From the NCBI GenBank assembly GCA_036260395.1, contig DASZZY010000087.1, positions 1 to 19,745 of the forward strand: a stretch of 19,745 nt of DNA, given 5' to 3'. A program made the translations under genes and the position numbers. The notes below the pieces were generated by a model. The model was not told the origin of the DNA and ran no database searches. It saw only the letters and a program-made list of their open reading frames with translations. Shown piece by piece: positions 14,373 to 19,745 of this stretch; position 1 is the stretch's first letter; every line of letters starts with the position of its first letter. The stretch comes from DASZZY01 sp036260395. GTDB taxonomy: Bacteria > Actinomycetota > UBA4738 > CALAEC01.

Positions 14373-15563
14373 TCAGAGCCCCGGCTTGAGGAGGACCTTG
14401 ATGCAGCGGTCCTCCTTCTTCTGGAAGATCTCGTAGCCGCGGGGGGCCTCCGCCAGCGGGAGGACGTGCGTGGCGAGGTCCTCGGTGCCCAGCGGGTCGT
14501 CGGTCCCGACCAGGTGGGGCATGAGGTCGTCGACCCAGCGCTTCACGTTGGCCTGCCCCATCCGGACCTGGACCTGCTTGTCGAACAGCTCCATCATCGG
14601 CAGCGGGTCGACGGACCCCCCGTACACGCCGGTGATCGAGATCGTCCCGCCCCGGCGGACCGTGCCGATGGCGTCGAGGAGCGCGTCGAGCCGGTCGGTG
14701 CCGGCCTTGTCCACGAGCTCCTCGGCGAGGCGGTCCGGGAGGAGGCCGGCCGCCTTCTGGGCCAGCGAGCTCACCGGCGAGCCGTGGGATTCCATGCCCA
14801 CGGCATCGATGACCGAGTCCGGTCCGCGGCCGTCGGTGAGCGCCCGGGCGGCCTCCGGGATGTCGTCGATCTCCTCGGTGTTCAGGATCTCGATCCCGTG
14901 CCGCCGGGCCATCTCGAGCCGCTCGGGGACCAGGTCGATCCCGATGACCGTCTCGGCGCCGTGGAGCCGCGCGATGCGGCCGCACATCTGGCCGATCGGC
15001 CCGAGGCCGAAGACCGCCACCGAGCCGCCCTTGGGAACGTCGGCGTACTCCACGGCCTGCCAGGCCGTGGCCAGGACGTCGGAGAGGTACACGAAGCGCT
15101 CGTCCGGGAGCCCCTCCGGGACCTTGATCGGGCCGAACTGCGCCTGGGGGACGCGGACGAGCTCCGCCTGGCCGCCCGGCACGCCCCCGTACAGCTTCGT
15201 GTACCCGAACAGCGCCGCGCCCTTGCTGTGCTCACGCACCTGCGTGGTCTCACACTGCGAGTAGAGCTGCCGCTCGCACATCCAGCAGTGTCCACAGGAG
15301 ATGTTGAAGGGGATCACCACCCGGTCGCCCGGCGCGATGTGCTCGACGTCGGCGCCGACCTCCTCGACGATCCCCATGGCCTCGTGCCCCAGGATGTCGC
15401 CGTCCTCCATGTACATGCTGAGGACCTCGTACAGGTGCAGGTCCGAACCACAGATCCCCGTGGTCGTCACGCGGACGATCGCGTCGGTCGTTTCCTGGAT
15501 CGTCGGGTCGGGGACGGCCTCCACGCGCACGTCTCGCTTCCCGTGCCAGACGACGGCTCTCAT
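14373..15563 (-). CDS. Zinc-dependent alcohol dehydrogenase, formaldehyde-dehydrogenase-like
   Basis: 396 residues. ATG 15563 is preceded by GGAGGTG. Catalytic zinc ligands Cys38 (GICGSDLH) and His60-Glu61 (GHE), structural zinc Cys90, Cys93, Cys96 and Cys104. The Rossmann motif GLGPIGQMCG followed by an Asp at the end of the second strand (VIGIDLVPERL) indicates NAD(H). The size and the insertion before the last domain (AGLLPDRLAEELVDKAGTDR) fit the formaldehyde-dehydrogenase-like class of medium-chain dehydrogenases common in Actinomycetota. The true substrate is not fixed by sequence. It is divergent from the dodecin-like gene, with a stress-type promoter candidate of its own (15597-15621). 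Confidence 0.92.
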   Translation of the reverse strand: MRAVVWHGKRDVRVEAVPDPTIQETTDAIVRVTTTGICGSDLHLYEVLSMYMEDGDILGHEAMGIVEEVGADVEHIAPGDRVVIPFNISCGHCWMCERQLYSQCETTQVREHSKGAALFGYTKLYGGVPGGQAELVRVPQAQFGPIKVPEGLPDERFVYLSDVLATAWQAVEYADVPKGGSVAVFGLGPIGQMCGRIARLHGAETVIGIDLVPERLEMARRHGIEILNTEEIDDIPEAARALTDGRGPDSVIDAVGMESHGSPVSSLAQKAAGLLPDRLAEELVDKAGTDRLDALLDAIGTVRRGGTISITGVYGGSVDPLPMMELFDKQVQVRMGQANVKRWVDDLMPHLVGTDDPLGTEDLATHVLPLAEAPRGYEIFQKKEDRCIKVLLKPGL

Positions 15564-15596
15564 CGCGGTCACCTCCGAGATCGGCTCTCGGGGTCA

Positions 15597-15621
15597 TTAC
15601 CAGGCGGCGGAACGGACAAAC
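15597..15621 (-). promoter_or_regulatory. SigB/SigF-like promoter candidate for the zinc dehydrogenase
   Basis: On the minus strand GTTT (15621-15618), 15 nt, then TGGTAA (15602-15597). The -10 departs from GGGTA at one position. A start near 15590 gives a leader of about 27 nt with GGAGGTG. It lies 18 bp from the opposite-facing GTTT box of the dodecin-like gene. Confidence 0.4.
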
Positions 15622-15639
15622 GCGGCGGCACGGGGGTCG

Positions 15640-15664
15640 GTTTGCTCGACGGCGGCGGGGGTAG
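15640..15664 (+). promoter_or_regulatory. SigB/SigF-type stress promoter candidate for the dodecin-like gene
   Basis: GTTT (15640-15643), exactly 15 nt, then GGGTAG (15659-15664), the same boxes and spacing as upstream of the CsbD operon. A start near 15671 gives a leader of about 27 nt carrying AAGGAGG (15684-15690). Confidence 0.62.
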
Positions 15665-15697
15665 GACCGTGGCGTCCCGGACCAAGGAGGTGGAACG

Positions 15698-16015
15698 TTG
15701 CCTCAGGACGTGCCCGGCGGCGTCGTCAAGGTGATCGAGCTCGTGGGCAGCTCCCCGAACTCGTTCAGCGACGCGGTGCGCAACGCGGTGACGACCGCCG
15801 CCCAGACCATCCGCAACATCCAGGGCGTCGAGGTCCTCACGAGCAACGCCGACGTGGGCCCGGACGGACAGCTCACGCTGTACAAGGTGAACTGCAAGAT
15901 CGCGTTCCTCATCGAGCGGTCCGGCCAGGTGGGCGCCGGCGACCTCTCCGAGATGGCCTCCGGCGAGTCCGGGGAGCCGCCGGTGGAGACGGGCGGCCCG
16001 AACGTATCGATGTGA
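15698..16015 (+). CDS. Dodecin-family protein lacking the flavin-binding Trp and Gln
   Basis: 105 residues from TTG 15698; AAGGAGG 7 nt upstream fixes this rare start. Residues 9-75 fit the dodecin fold: VVKVIELVGSSPNSFSDAV (strand and helix start), NAVTTAAQTIRNIQGVEVL and LYKVNCKIAFLIE. Dodecins form dodecameric spheres that store riboflavin or FMN/FAD, sandwiched by a conserved Trp and contacted by a Gln. Here the usual RWFEV-type Trp is replaced (QGVEV), the protein contains no Trp at all, and the YQV Gln is Lys (YKV). A 30-residue Gly/Glu/Pro-rich tail is unusual. The fold is confident; flavin storage is doubtful. Confidence 0.82.
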   Translation: MPQDVPGGVVKVIELVGSSPNSFSDAVRNAVTTAAQTIRNIQGVEVLTSNADVGPDGQLTLYKVNCKIAFLIERSGQVGAGDLSEMASGESGEPPVETGGPNVSM

Positions 16016-16115
16016 TCGTGGCCCGGCCCGTCGGCGCGACGGGCGGCCGCCACCCGATGGTCGCGGCCGGCTGACGTCCGCCGCGACTCCGGCGGCTTCG
16101 TGATACGCAGGGGCC

Positions 16116-17081
16116 GTGGAGATCACCGTCGCGCTGGCGGGGGACACCATGCTCGGCCGGGGGGTGGCCGAGCGGCTGGCCGAGGTCCCCCCGGCGGCCC
16201 TGGTGGCCCCGGACCTCGTGGAGGTCGCGCGCGAGGCGGACCTGTTCGTCCTGAACCTCGAGTGCTGCATCTCCGAGCGGGGGCTGCCGTGGCCCGACCC
16301 GGGCAAGCCCTTCTTCTTCCGCGCCCCGCCGGCCGCCGTGGACGTGCTGGCTCACCTCGGCGTCGACGCCGTCACGCTGGCGAACAACCACGCGCTCGAC
16401 TTCGGGGAGGATGCCCTCCTCGACACGCTGGCCTTCCTGGACGGCGCCGGGATCGCCGCGGTGGGGGCCGGCCCCGACGCCGATCGCGCCCGCCGGCCGA
16501 TCCGGCTGGCGGCCGGGGAGTTCCGGATGGCGGTGGTCGGGGCGTCGGACCACCCGTCCCAGTTCGCCGCCGGGCCCGGCCGTCCCGGCATCGCGTTTGC
16601 CGACCTCCGGAGCGGCGTGCCGTCCTGGGTCCGATCGGCGATCGGCGAGGCGGCCGAGGGCGCCGACGCGACGCTTCTCACGGTCCACTGGGGGCCGAAC
16701 ATGGTCACCGACCCGGTCCCACACGTCCGGCGGGCCGCTGAGGAGCTGTCGCGGACCCCGGCCACGCTGGTGGCGGGCCACTCCGCCCACGTCTTCCACG
16801 GCGTGAGCGGCCCGGTGCTGTTCGACCTCGGCGACTTCCTCGACGACTACGCCGTGGACCCGGTGCGACGGAACGACCTCGGGCTCCTGTGGCTGGCGAC
16901 GCTCGATGAGCGGGGGCCGCGCCGCCTGGAGGCCGTCCCGCTCCGGCTGGAGTACTGCCGGACGCGTCTGGCGGAAGGGCCGGACGCGGCATGGGTCCGG
17001 CGCCGGTTCCTCGACGCCTGCACGGGGATGGGGACCGAGGCCGCCGAGGAGGGCGATCGCCTGGTGATCCGGTGGCGGTGA
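16116..17081 (+). CDS. CapA-family (PGA_cap) protein, predicted metallophosphoesterase-like
   Basis: 321 residues from GTG 16116 with GCAGGGG upstream. Motifs in order: LAGDTMLGRG (6-15), LNLECCIS, LANNHALDFGEDAL, LTVHWGPNMV, LVAGHSAHVFHGV and FDLGDFLDDYAVD. These are the metal-binding and signature blocks of the CapA/PgsA family, named from Bacillus poly-gamma-glutamate capsule synthesis, with a calcineurin-like fold. No signal peptide or TM anchor is seen and no capB/capC lies nearby, so a capsule role should not be assumed; stand-alone cytosolic members are common and uncharacterised. Followed by tandem hairpins. Confidence 0.88.
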   Translation: MEITVALAGDTMLGRGVAERLAEVPPAALVAPDLVEVAREADLFVLNLECCISERGLPWPDPGKPFFFRAPPAAVDVLAHLGVDAVTLANNHALDFGEDALLDTLAFLDGAGIAAVGAGPDADRARRPIRLAAGEFRMAVVGASDHPSQFAAGPGRPGIAFADLRSGVPSWVRSAIGEAAEGADATLLTVHWGPNMVTDPVPHVRRAAEELSRTPATLVAGHSAHVFHGVSGPVLFDLGDFLDDYAVDPVRRNDLGLLWLATLDERGPRRLEAVPLRLEYCRTRLAEGPDAAWVRRRFLDACTGMGTEAAEEGDRLVIRWR

Positions 17082-17117
17082 GGTCGGCGCCCGGCGGCGG
17101 GAGCCCCGAACGACGAA

Positions 17118-17139
17118 GGGCCGGCCTGGCGGCCGGCCC
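17118..17139 (+). terminator. GC-rich hairpin terminator after the CapA-family gene
   Basis: GGGCCGGCC (17118-17126) and GGCCGGCCC (17131-17139) form a perfect 9-bp stem with a TGGC loop, 36 nt after the stop. There is no T tract, as is frequent in high-GC Actinomycetota. Because it is symmetric it may serve both converging transcripts. Confidence 0.7.
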
Positions 17140-17141
17140 CT

Positions 17142-17159
17142 CGAGGATCCCTTTCCTCG
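17142..17159 (+). terminator. Second small hairpin following the terminator
   Basis: CGAGGA (17142-17147) and TCCTCG (17154-17159) give a 6-bp stem with a 6-nt loop, directly after the larger hairpin. Likely part of a composite terminator. Confidence 0.4.
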
Positions 17160-17255
17160 GCCCTCGGTCGGCTGAGAACCTCCGAGGGCCTCGCCGACGG
17201 TCGCATCGTGGCGCATCGCCCGCGTGCCGTCATCGTCAAACCGGGGGAAGTTCGA

Positions 17256-17273
17256 GTCGTCAAAATTGACGAC
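17256..17273. repeat. AT-richer perfect inverted repeat between convergent genes
   Basis: GTCGTCAA (17256-17263), two bases, TTGACGAC (17266-17273). It begins 11 nt beyond the end of the response regulator gene. It may be a hairpin ending that transcript or a protein-binding site; it stands out from the GC-rich surroundings. Confidence 0.6.
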
Positions 17274-17283
17274 GATCCCCGGC

Positions 17284-17949
17284 TCAGCCGCCGGGGAGCC
17301 GGATGATGCGCTGACGCAGCGCGAACAGCACGGCCTCCAGCTTGGAGCGGACCCCCAGCTTCGCCAGGATGCTCCGGACGTGGCTGTGGACCGTGTGGGG
17401 GCTGATGAACAGCGCCTCGGCCAGCTCGGGGGTCGACTTGCCCTCGGCCAGGCCCTGGAGGATCTCGATCTCCCGGTCGGTGAGGCTGGAGACCAGGCGC
17501 TCGACGTCGGTCCGCGTCTGCCGGGCCTCCTGGAGCCGGCGCAGGATCGACACGATGTCTCCCTCGGGGAGCACCATCTCGCCGGCCGCGGCGCGCTGGA
17601 TCACCTCGGCCAGCTGGTCCGCGGCCTGGGTCTTCGGCACGAACCCGCTCGCCCCGGCCTCCACGGCGCCCGCCAGGACCTCGGTCGGCTGGAGCGCGGT
17701 GATGATCACGACATGGGTATCCGGGCATCGCTGCCGGACGCGTCGCGTGCCCTCGATGCCGTCCATCCCGGGGAGGTCGACGTCCATAAGCACCACATCG
17801 GGACAATTGCCGTCACAGATCTCCAGCGCCTGTTCCGCCGACGCAGTGACGCCTATTGGCTCCAGCCGAGGATGGGCCGACAGCAGGAGCTCGAGCGCGT
17901 CCGCGAACATCTGGTGGTCATCGACCACCAGGACCCTAATCGGATCCAT
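17284..17949 (-). CDS. NarL/LuxR-family response regulator
   Basis: 221 residues. Receiver domain at about 4-120 with acidic pair Asp10-Asp11, phosphoacceptor Asp56 (LMDVDLPG), Thr84 and Lys106 (GFVPK). LuxR-type helix-turn-helix at about 154-205 (SLTDREIEILQGLAEG...ISPHTVHSHVRSILAKLGV). ATG 17949 is chosen because the receiver begins immediately after it; an adjacent GTG at 17952 is possible. The gene start overlaps the end of the histidine kinase gene by 14 nt, so the two form a translationally linked two-component system. Targets are unknown. Confidence 0.95.
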   Translation of the reverse strand: MDPIRVLVVDDHQMFADALELLLSAHPRLEPIGVTASAEQALEICDGNCPDVVLMDVDLPGMDGIEGTRRVRQRCPDTHVVIITALQPTEVLAGAVEAGASGFVPKTQAADQLAEVIQRAAAGEMVLPEGDIVSILRRLQEARQTRTDVERLVSSLTDREIEILQGLAEGKSTPELAEALFISPHTVHSHVRSILAKLGVRSKLEAVLFALRQRIIRLPGG

Positions 17950-19555
17950 CACCTGATCCTCGCCGGGCCCGAGGAAGGGTGAACGCGAAGGTGGCCCCCC
18001 CCTCTGGGCGGTTCTCGACCCAGATACGGCCACCATGAGCATCCACGATGTGCCGACAGATGTAAAGACCCAGGCCCGACCCCGGGACCGGGTCCTCGCC
18101 GGGGCGGTGTACCCGCGCGAACGCGTGGAACAGCTGCGGGACCTCCTCGGGAATGATGCCCGGGCCCCGGTCCGAGACCCGGAACGTGACCTCGGCATCG
18201 GACCGGCGCACGTCGATCTCCACGGGGGACCCGTCGGGCGCGTACTTGTCGGCGTTCGACAGGAGGTTCCGGAACACCTGGAGCACGCGGGTCCGGTCGG
18301 CGTGGACCATCAGCTCCTCGTCGTCGTCCCCGAGCAGCACCCTGAGGCGGCCACCCAGCTCGCTGGTGGCATCGGCCGCCTCGCGCACCAGCTCGGCCAC
18401 GCTCTCGGGCTGGGGGACCAGCGCGAAGGGCTCCGTGCCGAACTGGATCGCGCCGGACACCCCTTCGGCCAGCGTCCCCAGGCGCGCGGTCTCCTTCTCG
18501 ATGTTCTCCACGATGTCGCGGCGGGCCTCCGGCGCCAGGGCGTCCCCCCGCTGCGAGAGGAGCAGCGACAGGGCCCTCAGCGCGGCCACCGGATGCAGCA
18601 GCTCGTGGGTGAGGACGCCGTAGAGCTTGGCTCGGGCCCGGTCGATCTCCTCGAGCTCCTGCACGCGGACCCGGCCGCTGGCGAAGGCCCGGCTCAGCTC
18701 CCTGGCCTGGGCCCGCTCGCGGAGGAAGATCGTCCTCACCTCGTAGGTCAGCCCGAGCAGGAGGCCGAGGGCCAGCGCCAGTCGCAGCATGTCGCCGGTG
18801 GAGATGAAGTCGGTGAACACCGTGGGGAACAGCATGTAGTGGACGTGAGCGAACGCCGCCACGATGAGGACCGGGGGGAGCCACGGGGGGGCGGCGTCGG
18901 TCGGGTCCCGCCGCCGCAGGTACAGGATCGTGGCCAGGAGGAACAGCGCCGTCCCGGCCAGCTCGATGACGATGACCGTCATGCTGAGTTCGGGGAGGGG
19001 CCCGGTGATCTCTGCGGGGTTCGTCCGCCCCCCGACTTCGGAGAGCGGGGGCAGGGACGCCCGGAAGGCCCACAGCAGCCCGTCGAGCACCGCGAGGGCC
19101 GCCACCGCGGCCCCCGAGAGCGCCAGGAACGAGCGGGCGGGGTGCGACGGCCTCCCGCCGGCGATGGGCCCGCGCCGGGCGCCGACGAGGAGCAGGACCG
19201 CGGTCACGAACCGTCCCGCCGTCCAGAAGTAGAGCGCGTGGCGGACCCCCAGCCGCTCGGTCGGGACCACGACGCCGAACGCCAGGTGGTTGATGGCGAT
19301 GGGGACGAACGCCACGGCGATCCACTTCCACAGCCGCGACCCGGTGAGCGAGTACCGGAGGTAGGCCAGCGCGACCGTGATGCCGGTGATCCCGGCGCCG
19401 ATCACCTCCAGGGCCAGGCGGGCGTCGGGGAAGTGGACGTTGAACCGGACGGCGGGGAGCCGGGCGGTGGCCACGGTCCAGGCCGTCACTGCCGCGAACA
19501 GCGCCAGGGTGGCGAGCCGCTCCAGGCGCACCGTTCCTGCGGTGCGGGCATCCAT
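17936..19555 (-). CDS. Membrane-bound sensor histidine kinase
   Basis: 539 residues. Eight hydrophobic segments (about 13-31, 47-67, 76-97, 107-126, 142-164, 190-213, 224-246, 253-272) form an N-terminal membrane sensor of the MASE-like type with hardly any extracellular domain, so the signal is probably sensed in or near the membrane. A coiled helix (280-310) leads to the HisKA domain with His317 in LTHELLHP. HATPase_c: N box NLLSNADKYAP (Asn434), G1 DRGPGI (462-467), F box FHAFARV, G2 GSGLGLY (492-498). The H box has Leu instead of the usual Arg/Lys (HELLHP). ATG 19555 has no good ribosome site; a TGGTAACGT box lies just upstream. Paired with the overlapping response regulator. Confidence 0.94.
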   Translation of the reverse strand: MDARTAGTVRLERLATLALFAAVTAWTVATARLPAVRFNVHFPDARLALEVIGAGITGITVALAYLRYSLTGSRLWKWIAVAFVPIAINHLAFGVVVPTERLGVRHALYFWTAGRFVTAVLLLVGARRGPIAGGRPSHPARSFLALSGAAVAALAVLDGLLWAFRASLPPLSEVGGRTNPAEITGPLPELSMTVIVIELAGTALFLLATILYLRRRDPTDAAPPWLPPVLIVAAFAHVHYMLFPTVFTDFISTGDMLRLALALGLLLGLTYEVRTIFLRERAQARELSRAFASGRVRVQELEEIDRARAKLYGVLTHELLHPVAALRALSLLLSQRGDALAPEARRDIVENIEKETARLGTLAEGVSGAIQFGTEPFALVPQPESVAELVREAADATSELGGRLRVLLGDDDEELMVHADRTRVLQVFRNLLSNADKYAPDGSPVEIDVRRSDAEVTFRVSDRGPGIIPEEVPQLFHAFARVHRPGEDPVPGSGLGLYICRHIVDAHGGRIWVENRPEGGATFAFTLPRARRGSGDGSD

Positions 19556-19585
19556 CCGCGGAGCGGACGTTACCAGGCGGGAGGG

Positions 19586-19745
19586 CTAGCCGCAGGCGTC
19601 GTGGACCCAGTGCACGGCCTGCGGGTCCTCACCGCCGGCCACCACGTCGAGGGTCCAGACGCCGTCCCGGGCGGAGACCGCGAACGTGTAGACGCCGGCG
19701 ATCTGCCATCGGTACTCGGCCGCCGCGACCTCGCACCCCCACCAG
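19586..19745 (-). CDS. C-terminal end of an unknown protein (5' end outside window)
   Basis: A frame open from the window edge to TAG at 19586-19588 encodes about 52 residues, containing EYRWQIAGVYTFAVSARDG, VWTLDVVAGGEDP and ending VHWVHDACG. It looks like a beta-rich C-terminus with two Cys, perhaps of an exported protein, but I do not recognise a family. It is on the kinase strand and ends about 30 nt before the kinase start, so it could be the first gene of the same operon. Confidence 0.5.
   Translation of the reverse strand, partial: WWGCEVAAAEYRWQIAGVYTFAVSARDGVWTLDVVAGGEDPQAVHWVHDACG

Noticed and set aside
16116..17081. Capsule (poly-gamma-glutamate) synthesis locus
   Set aside because: Only a CapA-like protein without membrane anchor is present; no ligase (CapB) or CapC neighbour.
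1..19745. CRISPR array, transposase, phage genes, rRNA
   Set aside because: No regularly spaced repeats, no transposase or integrase motifs, no structural phage proteins and no rRNA-like sequence were seen on either strand.

Overview
The window is high-GC DNA with short intergenic gaps, many GTG starts and strong purine-rich ribosome binding sites. Neither tRNA gene encodes its 3' CCA. The order dGTPase-dnaG-rpoD, a SigA-type RpoD ending in the usual RIRQIESKTLSKLRHPSRS block, and genes such as a CsbD-like protein, a tandem VOC protein and an actinobacterial-type MsrA point to a soil- or sediment-type Actinomycetota lineage. I cannot place it below phylum from sequence alone.

Layout. 1-3484: a housekeeping block on the + strand (3' end of a dGTPase-like gene, dnaG, rpoD) with gaps of 1-3 nt, probably one operon. 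3491-4145: a CBU_0592-like small membrane protein whose stop codon lies inside tRNA-Asn(GTT), followed 4 nt later by a small unknown protein. 4159-4613 (-): a two-gene stress-type operon (CsbD-like protein plus a one-TM protein with a 4-nt start/stop overlap). 4743-5816: a secreted beta-helix protein. 5837-6829: a tRNA with anticodon CAT, a 5'-truncated gene remnant, and a degenerate second copy of the tRNA 3' half; this looks like an old integration scar. 6830-8518: VOC/PhnB-like genes (one intact two-domain gene, one frameshifted) and a DUF1905 protein. 8656-12114: a run of poorly characterised integral membrane proteins. 12068-12456 (-): a second frameshifted VOC gene. 12614-14365: RibD-C/DHFR-like reductase, TfoX-N protein and MsrA. 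14373-15563 (-): zinc alcohol/formaldehyde dehydrogenase, divergent from a dodecin-like gene (15698-16015). 16116-17081: CapA-family protein followed by hairpins. 17284-19555 (-): LuxR-type response regulator and eight-TM histidine kinase, overlapping by 14 nt. 19586-19745 (-): the 3' end of an unknown gene.

How it fits together. The most interesting signal is regulatory. Four genes (CsbD-like, six-TM protein at 8656, zinc dehydrogenase, dodecin-like) each carry GTTT-N15/16-(G/T)GGTA(A/G) upstream at a spacing that predicts a 5' leader of about 27-36 nt. This resembles the GTTT...GGGTA promoters of SigB/SigF-type general stress sigma factors in Actinomycetota. With CsbD, a formaldehyde-dehydrogenase-like enzyme and a dodecin homologue in the set, I infer a local stress regulon. 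No alternative sigma factor gene is in the window; the two-component pair at the right end is not demonstrably linked to it. The dodecin homologue is itself unusual: it has no tryptophan and has Lys where dodecins have the flavin-contacting Gln. I saw no CRISPR array, defence island, transposase, prophage gene or biosynthetic cluster.
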